Assembly (NCBI GenBank): GCA_035275625.1
Contig: DATEMK010000058.1
Location: forward strand, 1-7,601
From: DATEMK01 sp035275625
GTDB taxonomy: Bacteria; Bacteroidota; Bacteroidia; AKYH767-A; OLB10
Reading direction: 5' to 3'
DNA length: 7,601 bases
The notes under the pieces: generated by a model
What the model saw: only the letters and a program-made list of their open reading frames with translations
Told to the model about the DNA's origin: nothing
The model's database searches: none
In this document: positions 1 through 5,900 of the stretch, piece by piece
Position numbering within the stretch: the stretch's first letter is position 1
Layout: each line of letters begins with the position of its first letter
Program-made: the position numbers and the translations under genes

Positions 1-773
1 TTACAGATAAAAACGTGAGGCGTGCTATTGCTTTATCAGTACCTGTTGACGAAATGAACAGGATTTTGAACAAAGGAAAAAACAAAAGGTCAGTTGGACC
101 GGTGTCTTTTTTAAAACCTGATTTTAATTCCCATCTCCAGCCATTGCCTTATGATATAGAGCAGGCTAAAAAACTTCTGGCAGATGCCGGTTGGAAAGAT
201 ACCGATGGTGATAACATTCTTGATAAAACAATTGAAGGTAAAAAAATTAAAATGGAATTCAATCTGAATTACCTTCTCACAACGCCAGACTGGAAAGATA
301 TGGCAACTATGATTGCAGGCGCCCTTGGTAAAATCAATATCAAAGCAAATCTGAACCCATTGGATTTTCCCGTTTTTTTTTCAAATGAACGCATGCACGA
401 TTTTGACATGGCTCTTGCATCATGGGGACAATCTTCCACTCCTGAAGACTTTACACAGATATGGCATACCGGCAGCTGGACAAACATGGGATCGAATTTT
501 ACAGGATTCGGAAATTCACAAACTGATGCCTTGATTGATTCTATTAAACATACGCTGAATGATTCTGTAAGAAACGAGATGTCAAAAAGATTTCAGCAAA
601 TTGTTTATGATGAACAGCCTTATGTCTTCCTGTTTGCATCGTTGCGAAGAAATATCATCCACAAACGTTTCGGAAACCAGGAGCTTTATTTTGAACGACC
701 GGGTTTAATGCTGAACAACCTTAAACTGCTCCAGGGTGCTGGTGTCGCTGCTAATGCAAATCCTACTCAATAA
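1..773 (+). CDS. Peptide-type ABC transporter solute-binding protein, C-terminal part (5' end outside window)
   Basis: This is the C-terminal half of an extracytoplasmic solute-binding protein of family 5 (SBP_bac_5), the group that delivers oligopeptides, dipeptides, nickel and similar ligands to ABC importers. The frame is open from base 3 to the left edge without a stop, and the first visible residues (TDKNVRRAIALSV) match the family's internal 'vR.Ai..ai' segment, so the GTG at 15 is an internal valine and not a start. Further family signs are YDIEQAKKLLADAGW, the region around DFDMALASWGQ, and the C-terminal RFQQIVYDEQPYVFLF stretch. The N-terminal lobe and the signal peptide or lipobox are not in view, so surface anchoring cannot be judged. 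Two permease genes follow 24 bases downstream, which fits one importer operon. The ligand cannot be read from the sequence; peptide uptake is the default for the family. Confidence 0.9.
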   Translation, partial: TDKNVRRAIALSVPVDEMNRILNKGKNKRSVGPVSFLKPDFNSHLQPLPYDIEQAKKLLADAGWKDTDGDNILDKTIEGKKIKMEFNLNYLLTTPDWKDMATMIAGALGKINIKANLNPLDFPVFFSNERMHDFDMALASWGQSSTPEDFTQIWHTGSWTNMGSNFTGFGNSQTDALIDSIKHTLNDSVRNEMSKRFQQIVYDEQPYVFLFASLRRNIIHKRFGNQELYFERPGLMLNNLKLLQGAGVAANANPTQ

Positions 774-797
774 TTTTTAGAAAGACATCGAACACGA

Positions 798-2225
798 ATG
801 TCAAAATATATCATCCGCAGGATTTTTATTTTTATTCCCACGCTTTTTATAATTACTCTCCTTGCTTTTATTATAAGCGTAAATGCACCAGGCAATCCTG
901 TTGACAGAATGATGTCGTCAGCGCAAACAGGAGAGCCGTTTGGAAAAAATACCAATACAAATGAAATGCAATTGTATTGGAGGAAAAAATTAGGGCTTGA
1001 TCTTCCGTTGTTTTATGTCTCGCTTCGGAGCATGGCGGCACCAGACACGCTTTATAAAATTTATGACAAACCGGAAAAGGAAGCGCTTGAAAGATTAATT
1101 GACAAATATGGAAATTGGAAAGAGATCAGCAACTACGCTCATTCTTTAGTGAATTTGCAAAACGCGATGAATACTACTGCCGGAATTTCTCTTTCGAATG
1201 CTGATGAACTGAAACGCCTGAAATATGAAATTTCTTCATTGAAGTATGAGTACGATGATGAGGTGATTATTTTCAAATTCAATTCAATTGAAAAGTTTAA
1301 TGCAATTAAAGATTTTGATTTTAATGATGTGAAAAAAAAATATGACGCAGTAAAATTATCTTCTTCCGAATGGAAAAATTTTATTCCTGCAATCAGCTTT
1401 CATAAAAGCAATCAATATCATCGCTGGTTGTTTGGTGACGGAGTATATTCAAAAGGAATTCTCAGAGGAGATTTTGGAATTTCTTATGTTACAAAACAGC
1501 CGGTGTCACAGGTAATCGGGGAAAAAATAAGGTGGTCTATGTTTTTTGTAATTATTTCCGTTATCCTTTCCTATATCGTCAGCATTCCTCTTGGAGCAAA
1601 AGCCGGATCGAAAAAAGATTCCGCTTTTGATAAGGTTTCGTCCGTTGCACTTTTTATTCTTTATTCATTGCCTGTGTTCTGGATAGCTACTTTGCTGCTA
1701 ATGACCTTTGCAAATCCTGATGCTTTGCTAATTTTTCCCGCATCAGGAGTCAAGCCCGCAAACGGAATCCCGGAGAGTTTTTCATTGTTTGAAAAAATTA
1801 AATTAATCCTTCCTTATCTTATTCTGCCAATTATCTGCTATACATATAACAATTTAGCTTTTTTATCGCGCTCCATGCGTGTTTCCATGCTGGAAGAAAT
1901 CAACCGCGATTACATTCGTACCGCAAGGGCGAAAGGGTTGCCAGAATCAAAAGTCATCTATAAACATGCCTTGCGCAATGCCTTGTTGCCGGCCATCACT
2001 GTATTTGCAAATTTTTTTCCATTGGTCATAAGCGGGGCGGTAATAATCGAAACTATCTTCACCATTCCGGGAATGGGTTTTGAAACTTTGATTGCTGTAC
2101 AGAATCAAAATTACCCGATGATTATTGCCATCTTCACTATCACAGGCATTCTCACGCTGATCGGATATCTTATTTCTGATATTTTGTATTCCATGGTGAA
2201 TCCGAGAATTTCGTTTTCGACCTAA
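798..2225 (+). CDS. Peptide-type ABC transporter permease, DppB/OppB-like, with large periplasmic insertion
   Basis: This is an inner-membrane permease subunit of a peptide/nickel-type ABC importer. Helix 1 is at residues 9-29. The binding-protein-dependent transport domain lies at about 240-470, with likely helices near 248-268, 283-304, 337-358, 402-424 and 440-464. The cytoplasmic EAA loop that contacts the ATPase is clear at 371-398 (DYIRTARAKG...HALRNALLP). The family's periplasmic words are also present: KKLGLDLPL at 63-71 and ILRGDFGISY at 221-230. At 475 residues it is well above the usual 305-340. The excess is a block of about 130 charged residues at 78-206, placed between those two words, with a coiled-coil-like stretch near 136-156. 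The block is in frame and uncorrupted, so it is a real insertion and not a frameshift. The ATG at 798 gives the usual MSKYIIRRIF start of the family; no Shine-Dalgarno sequence is visible. The substrate is unknown. Confidence 0.93.
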   Translation: MSKYIIRRIFIFIPTLFIITLLAFIISVNAPGNPVDRMMSSAQTGEPFGKNTNTNEMQLYWRKKLGLDLPLFYVSLRSMAAPDTLYKIYDKPEKEALERLIDKYGNWKEISNYAHSLVNLQNAMNTTAGISLSNADELKRLKYEISSLKYEYDDEVIIFKFNSIEKFNAIKDFDFNDVKKKYDAVKLSSSEWKNFIPAISFHKSNQYHRWLFGDGVYSKGILRGDFGISYVTKQPVSQVIGEKIRWSMFFVIISVILSYIVSIPLGAKAGSKKDSAFDKVSSVALFILYSLPVFWIATLLLMTFANPDALLIFPASGVKPANGIPESFSLFEKIKLILPYLILPIICYTYNNLAFLSRSMRVSMLEEINRDYIRTARAKGLPESKVIYKHALRNALLPAITVFANFFPLVISGAVIIETIFTIPGMGFETLIAVQNQNYPMIIAIFTITGILTLIGYLISDILYSMVNPRISFST

Positions 2226-2240
2226 ATAAAATCAGCGGCA

Positions 2241-3560
2241 ATGGCAGAAGTTTCTTCACATTTTGATTTCAAAACATATACCCTGAAAAAACTCAGAAGC
2301 AACAAACCTGTTTTAATAAGTTTTTATATTTTGATTGTCTTAGCGCTTATTGCTTTGCTTGCACCCGTGATAGCTAATGAAAAGCCGCTGTATGTTTCGT
2401 ATAAAGGCTATTCACTTTTTCCGGCTTTCAGCTTTAAAACGAATTTGCTGCTAAAAATAAATGATACGGAGGAGCACTTACAATACGATCTTGTTGAATG
2501 GAAAAAATTAAAGTGCGATAAAATAATTTTTGCTCCTGTTGCTTATTCTCCCTCAAAAACCGATTATACAAATGCAGATTATGTTTCGCCAAACGGTGAA
2601 CAGGTTTTTATCAATGAAAAAGGCGTGCCTGAAAAAATGCCGGTTCAATTCAAACATTGGCTGGGAACTGACAAACTCGGAAGAGATGTTTTAGCAGGAC
2701 TTATTTACGGAACAAGAATTTCGCTCACCATAGGTATCTTCAGCATGGCGATTGCTGCTTTCATCGGGATTATGCTTGGTGCAATGGCCGGGTATTTCGG
2801 AGATACTCAATTGAAAATTTCAAGAGGAGTTTCCTGGATGCTGATGGCGGGATTAATAATCGGATTTTTTTATGCTTTCCAATTGCGCAGCTTTACAATA
2901 AAAGACAGCCTTCAAAATTCAATAATAACTTTTTTATTTCAGTTTCTGCTAAGCCTGGTGATTTTTGCGTTTGTATTAACGCTTTTTTATTTTGCAGGAA
3001 AATTATTGAATGTGTTTTCTTTTTTTAATAAACAGGTTTTTATCAAAGCGGATTCTGCAGTCTGCAGGCTTATTGAAATCCTTTCTTCGTTGCCGGTTTT
3101 AATACTCATTATTTCCATTGCTGCTATTACCCGCCCATCTTTAATCAACCTGGTTCTGCTTATCGGGTTCACTTTCTGGACGGATATTGCACGGCTCACG
3201 CGTGCTGAGTTTCTCAGGCTTCGGAATCTTGAATTTATTGAAGCTGCCCGTGTATTAGGGTTTAAGCGGAGAAGAATCATTTTACGTCATGCTTTGCCTA
3301 ACGGTGTGGCACCTGCCCTCATTGCCATTGCATTCGGAATTGCATCAGCCATACTCTCTGAATCGGCTTTGTCATTTCTCGGAATCGGTGTGCCGCAGGA
3401 TGTTGTGACGTGGGGTTCACTGCTTGCCAGCGGGCGGGAAAACTTCAGCGCCTGGTGGATGGTGGTTTTTCCCGGTTGCGCAATATTTATTACGGTAACT
3501 GTGTTTAATATTTTTGGAGAAGGGTTGAGGGATGCGCTGGACCCGAAACTTAGAAGTTAG
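2241..3560 (+). CDS. Peptide-type ABC transporter permease, DppC/OppC-like, with two insertions
   Basis: This is the second inner-membrane permease of the same importer and should pair with the DppB-like protein encoded 15 bases upstream. Helix 1 is at 23-46. HWLGTDKLGRDVLAGLIYG at 139-157 is the family's hallmark before helix 2, and the EAA loop lies at 330-358 (LEFIEAARVLGF...HALPNGVAP). The C-terminal SFLGIGV and the region around WGSLLASGRENF are also typical. At 439 residues it exceeds the usual 280-310 for two reasons. First, about 92 residues (46-138) lie between helix 1 and HWLGTD, including IIFAPVAYSPSKTD, reminiscent of the longer YejE-type permeases. Second, about 80 residues (189-269) sit between GYFGD and ADSAVCRLIEILSSLP, where other members have a few residues. 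This second block holds two hydrophobic stretches (about 198-215 and 227-253), so eight membrane helices are predicted instead of six. No ATPase gene follows; it must be encoded elsewhere. Confidence 0.93.
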   Translation: MAEVSSHFDFKTYTLKKLRSNKPVLISFYILIVLALIALLAPVIANEKPLYVSYKGYSLFPAFSFKTNLLLKINDTEEHLQYDLVEWKKLKCDKIIFAPVAYSPSKTDYTNADYVSPNGEQVFINEKGVPEKMPVQFKHWLGTDKLGRDVLAGLIYGTRISLTIGIFSMAIAAFIGIMLGAMAGYFGDTQLKISRGVSWMLMAGLIIGFFYAFQLRSFTIKDSLQNSIITFLFQFLLSLVIFAFVLTLFYFAGKLLNVFSFFNKQVFIKADSAVCRLIEILSSLPVLILIISIAAITRPSLINLVLLIGFTFWTDIARLTRAEFLRLRNLEFIEAARVLGFKRRRIILRHALPNGVAPALIAIAFGIASAILSESALSFLGIGVPQDVVTWGSLLASGRENFSAWWMVVFPGCAIFITVTVFNIFGEGLRDALDPKLRS

Positions 3561-3570
3561 AAGTCAGAGG
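3550..3570 (+). repeat. Heptamer tandem repeat at the end of the permease gene
   Basis: Three consecutive 7-base units are visible: TTAGAAG, TTAGAAG and the diverged TCAGAGG. The first covers the last sense codons of the DppC-like gene and the second contains its TAG stop. From memory, similar TTAGAAG/TCAGAAG heptamer runs occur in intergenic DNA of many Bacteroidota; only these two and a half copies are present here, so the assignment to that class is tentative. Confidence 0.45.
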
Positions 3571-3609
3571 CCGGATGTCTGAAGCAAAAGAATGAAAAAA
3601 CATACGCAT

Positions 3610-3631
3610 TAATTTTGTTTTCGTAAATTTG
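3610..3631 (+). promoter_or_regulatory. Candidate Bacteroidota-type promoter (two TAnnTTTG words)
   Basis: Two exact matches to the Bacteroidota -7 consensus TAnnTTTG occur here: TAATTTTG at 3610-3617 and TAAATTTG at 3624-3631. The second would start transcription near 3635-3640, leaving a leader of about 35-40 bases before the ATG at 3675. No clear TTTG -33 element stands about 19 bases upstream of either word, so the promoter is only partly supported. Its position, just upstream of the only gene in this spacer, is what makes it plausible. Confidence 0.4.
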
Positions 3632-3674
3632 ATAGCCGGTAAAAATTCAGATGCAATTATAAATGCTCAAAGTC

Positions 3675-4013
3675 ATGAAAAAAGTAATATTATTATCCAT
3701 CGTTTTTTTGCTTACTATTTCAAAAGTATATTCACAAAACTCAGACTTAAAGAAAGATGAAAAACCGGAAGAACCAAAATACGAGCTTCACCAATTTTAT
3801 TTAAAGGACCCTGCAATAAAAATTTTAGATATTCAATATGACAATGATTGCACACCAGTAAAAGGAAAACTTTCAGAAGATGGCAAAACTGTTTTCATAA
3901 AAGATTACACAGAACATTCACGCATCTATCTTAAATTTTTGAAAGCTGATGGCAAAGCAGAAGAAATTACAAAAAGCCCCTGCTTTATTGACCCGGTGGT
4001 GAATGCGCTTTAA
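3675..4013 (+). CDS. Small exported protein of unknown function
   Basis: The gene encodes 112 residues with a clear signal peptide: MKK, a hydrophobic core at about 4-15, then SKVYSQN, a typical Bacteroidota cleavage region near residues 20-21. The mature part of about 92 residues is hydrophilic, begins with a lysine/glutamate/proline-rich linker (KKDEKPEEPK), and carries two cysteines (C59 in DNDCTPVKG and C103 in KSPCFIDP) that could form a disulfide in the periplasm. An in-frame ATG at 3663 would add MLKV; 3675 is preferred because it gives the standard MKK signal-peptide start. I do not recognise the family. The gene is separated from the importer operon by about 114 bases and converges on rimO with a 32-base gap, so it is probably transcribed alone. 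The gene call itself is well supported by the signal peptide and sensible composition; function is open. Confidence 0.75.
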   Translation: MKKVILLSIVFLLTISKVYSQNSDLKKDEKPEEPKYELHQFYLKDPAIKILDIQYDNDCTPVKGKLSEDGKTVFIKDYTEHSRIYLKFLKADGKAEEITKSPCFIDPVVNAL

Positions 4014-4030
4014 CTTATTTTATTGTTACC

Positions 4031-4049
4031 AAAAAGCATAGCGCTTTAA
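4031..4049 (-). terminator. Weak terminator-like hairpin after rimO
   Basis: Read on the - strand, the end of rimO and the bases after it give AAAGC, a GCTAT loop, then GCTTT continuing into TTT. This is a 5 bp stem followed by a short run of U in the transcript. It overlaps the rimO stop codon. The stem is short, so it may not act alone; it is the only terminator-like structure in the 32-base convergent gap. Confidence 0.3.
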
Positions 4050-5362
4050 TCCGGGATCACGGTTCCAAATAAATCAAACTCTTCAACTGAATCAATTTTC
4101 ACATTTGCAAAATCACCGGTACGGACATAATCTTTCTTTGCTTCAACCAGCACTTCGTTATCCACTTCAGGTGAATCAAATTCTGTTCTGCCGACAAAAT
4201 AATTTCCTTCTTTACGATCAAACAACACTTTAAAAATTTTATCAATCTTATTTTCATTGATATTTTTTGAAATGATTTGCTGTATTTGCATAACTGCTGC
4301 GGCACGTTCCTGTTTGGTTTTTTCCGGAACATCATCAATCAAATTAAATGCATGTGTATTTTCTTCGTGAGAATACGTAAAAACACCAAGCCGGTCGAAT
4401 TTTGTTTCTTCAACAAATCTCAAAAGTTCATCATGATCATTTTGTGTTTCTCCGGGATAACCTGCAATCAGGGTGGTCCGGAGTGCAATACCGGGAATTT
4501 TTTCACGGATCGTATTAATAAGCCTCGTTGTTTTTTCTTTGGTGGTTCCTCTCCGCATGGATTTTAACATGTTGTCTGAAATATGCTGAAGCGGGATGTC
4601 AAGGTAATTGCAAATATTTTTCTTTTCACGAATTACATCCAGCACATCCAGTGGAAAACCTGAAGGGAATGCATAATGCAAACGAATCCATTCTATGCCT
4701 TCCACATCTGACAGCATAGAAAGCAGCTCTGCTAATTTTCTTTCATTATAAATGTCAAGGCCATAGTAAGTTGAATCCTGGGCTATGATTAATAATTCTT
4801 TCGTTCCGTTTTTTGCGAGATGTTTTGCTTCTTTGACCAATTCCTCTATCGGTCTCGAAATATGATTTCCACGCATCAGCGGAATGGCACAAAAAGAACA
4901 GGGACGGTCACAGCCCTCCGAAATTTTCATATAAGCATAATGGTTGGGAGTAGTGAGCAAACGCTCTCCAATCAATTCATGCTTGTAATCAGCGCCAAGA
5001 GTTTTAAGCAATCGCGGTAAATCACGCGTACCGAAAAAATGATCAACATCGGGAATTTCCTTTTGTAATTCGGGTTTGTACCTCTCCGATAAACATCCTG
5101 TGACAATCAGCTTTTCTATATTTCCTTTTTCTTTTTGTTTTGCATAATGCAAAATAGTATCAATAGATTCCTGTTTTGCATTATCAATAAATCCACAAGT
5201 ATTAATAATTACTATTTCAGAATTATTTTTTTCAGACTCATGTGCAACATCAAAAGCATTTGCTTTCAACTGTCCCATCAGCACCTCAGAGTCCACAATG
5301 TTTTTTGAACATCCGAGTGTGACGATGTTGATTTTATTTTTCTTTAATGTTTTGGTTTTCAT
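4046..5362 (-). CDS. rimO: Ribosomal protein S12 methylthiotransferase RimO
   Basis: RimO is a radical-SAM enzyme that adds a methylthio group to a conserved aspartate of ribosomal protein S12, using two [4Fe-4S] clusters in the cytoplasm. The N-terminal MTTase domain has its three cluster cysteines: C18 in VTLGCSKNIVDSEVLMG, C56 in INTCGF, and C90 in VTGCLSERY. The radical-SAM CxxxCxxC motif is C151, C155, C158 in SEGCDRPCSFCAIP. LDIPLQH (254-260) and TLIAGYPGET (297-306) are typical, and a TRAM domain covers about 370-435. The length of 438 residues matches the family (about 440). LGCSKNIVDSEVLMGQL separates RimO from the related tRNA enzyme MiaB. The ATG at 5362 places the first motif at the expected distance. 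A palindrome and a weak AAGGAG lie just upstream. It is the last gene of the leftward cluster that includes ftsY. Confidence 0.97.
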   Translation of the reverse strand: MKTKTLKKNKINIVTLGCSKNIVDSEVLMGQLKANAFDVAHESEKNNSEIVIINTCGFIDNAKQESIDTILHYAKQKEKGNIEKLIVTGCLSERYKPELQKEIPDVDHFFGTRDLPRLLKTLGADYKHELIGERLLTTPNHYAYMKISEGCDRPCSFCAIPLMRGNHISRPIEELVKEAKHLAKNGTKELLIIAQDSTYYGLDIYNERKLAELLSMLSDVEGIEWIRLHYAFPSGFPLDVLDVIREKKNICNYLDIPLQHISDNMLKSMRRGTTKEKTTRLINTIREKIPGIALRTTLIAGYPGETQNDHDELLRFVEETKFDRLGVFTYSHEENTHAFNLIDDVPEKTKQERAAAVMQIQQIISKNINENKIDKIFKVLFDRKEGNYFVGRTEFDSPEVDNEVLVEAKKDYVRTGDFANVKIDSVEEFDLFGTVIPD

Positions 5363-5366
5363 TTTT

Positions 5367-5400
5367 CACCCCTCTCCTTTGGAGAGGGGAAGGAGGTGAG
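5367..5400. repeat. Palindromic repeat-like element between an exported-protein gene and rimO
   Basis: The core is a perfect 9 bp inverted repeat, CCCCTCTCC at 5369-5377 and GGAGAGGGG at 5381-5389, with a TTT loop. It continues into AAGGAGGTGAGG, whose GGTGA (5395-5399) is the complement of TCACC at 5366-5370, so an alternative outer pairing exists. GC content is far above the surroundings. It fills nearly all of the gap between the stop of the upstream gene (5402) and the rimO start (5362). The sequence resembles a short intergenic palindrome I recall as dispersed in many bacterial genomes, but only one copy is in this window. On the - strand the stem contains AAGGAG (5379-5374), 11 bases before the rimO ATG, so folding could hide the ribosome binding site. 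Confidence 0.65.
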
Positions 5401-5401
5401 G

Positions 5402-5896
5402 TCAATAAAAAGCATTAAAATCTTCTTTCTTAAACTTAATTCTTACTTCGGGTGGAAAAAGCGGGTTAAGAAAATCAAAAAGATCGGCTGCCTTATAGAC
5501 ATAGCAGTTGGTCATTTTTGTTTTATATTTTTTCTCTTTGTATTCGAACTTAATTTCAATTACTCTTGGAAAATGCTCAGGGCTGATGTATTCCATGTTA
5601 TTATACTCACTGAAATAAGTTTCCCAGAGAGAATCTGCGGGAAATGTTTTCATAAACTTTTCAAGATTTTTCTTTTCAGTTTTAGTGAGCGCCCGGCTCA
5701 TGTAATTTACTTTTGTCCTGCCATAATCAGAATCACCTTTTATTATAATGCTGTCTTTTGTAACAAGATAATCATTGGAAATAAACTGCATATTCACGTT
5801 ATCACTGATAGTAAGGCTCAGAAATTTTTTATTCTGAGCCGCTGCAGAAAAACAAATTGAAATAAATAAAACGATTATTAAAATCTGCTTATACAT
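5402..5896 (-). CDS. Exported protein of unknown function between ftsY and rimO
   Basis: Starting at the ATG at 5896, the product has 164 residues with a clear signal peptide (MYKQ, hydrophobic core at 5-19, then SAAAQN), so it should be exported to the periplasm or outer membrane. The mature part looks like one compact domain: LSLTISDNVNMQFISNDYLVTKDSIIIKGD suggests beta strands, and TKTEKKNLEKFMKTFPADSLWETY is probably helical. A single cysteine sits at about 131. I recognise no known family. Two upstream in-frame ATGs, at 5911 and 5935, would overlap ftsY and put charged residues ahead of the signal peptide, so 5896 is preferred; it leaves only 4 bases after the ftsY stop, which indicates translational coupling. 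The product has no evident link to SRP targeting or S12 modification. Confidence 0.8.
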   Translation of the reverse strand: MYKQILIIVLFISICFSAAAQNKKFLSLTISDNVNMQFISNDYLVTKDSIIIKGDSDYGRTKVNYMSRALTKTEKKNLEKFMKTFPADSLWETYFSEYNNMEYISPEHFPRVIEIKFEYKEKKYKTKMTNCYVYKAADLFDFLNPLFPPEVRIKFKKEDFNAFY

Positions 5897-5900
5897 ATTT

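Noticed and set aside
15..17. GTG as a true start codon for the leftmost coding region.
   Set aside because: The frame is open to the window edge and the residues before it continue the conserved binding-protein segment, so the gene begins outside the window.
1332..1340. A run of nine A residues in the DppB-like gene (and a run of nine T at 373-381) as possible frameshift or phase-variation sites.
   Set aside because: Both frames are intact and conserved on each side; homopolymer runs of this size are common in AT-rich genomes, and nothing shows that they vary.
1029..1415. The extra segment in the DppB-like permease as a sign of sequencing error or gene fusion.
   Set aside because: The frame continues without interruption and both flanking family words are intact, so it reads as a genuine in-frame insertion.
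2987..3280. A 97-residue open frame on the - strand inside the DppC-like gene.
   Set aside because: It is antisense to a confidently assigned permease, and its translation shows no domain or plausible composition.
3564..3582. A small inverted repeat, TCAGA/TCTGA, after the DppC-like gene as a possible operon terminator.
   Set aside because: The stem is only 5 bp, the loop is 9 bases and no T-run follows.
4005..4049. A 9-base direct repeat, GCGCTTTAA, at 4005-4013 and 4041-4049, touching both convergent stop codons.
   Set aside because: Two copies of nine bases near stop codons that both involve TTTAA are easily due to chance; there is no third copy or flanking similarity.
4277..5020. Several + strand frames and one - strand alternative frame (4099-4338) within rimO.
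   Set aside because: rimO is complete with all motifs and family length; these frames have no recognisable features and are shadows.
5390..5410. A textbook Shine-Dalgarno word (AAGGAGGTGA) on the + strand, followed by a long open frame from 5396 to 5860.
   Set aside because: The frame runs antisense to the well-supported exported-protein gene, its translation is low-complexity phenylalanine/lysine-rich, and the word is explained by the palindromic repeat-like element.
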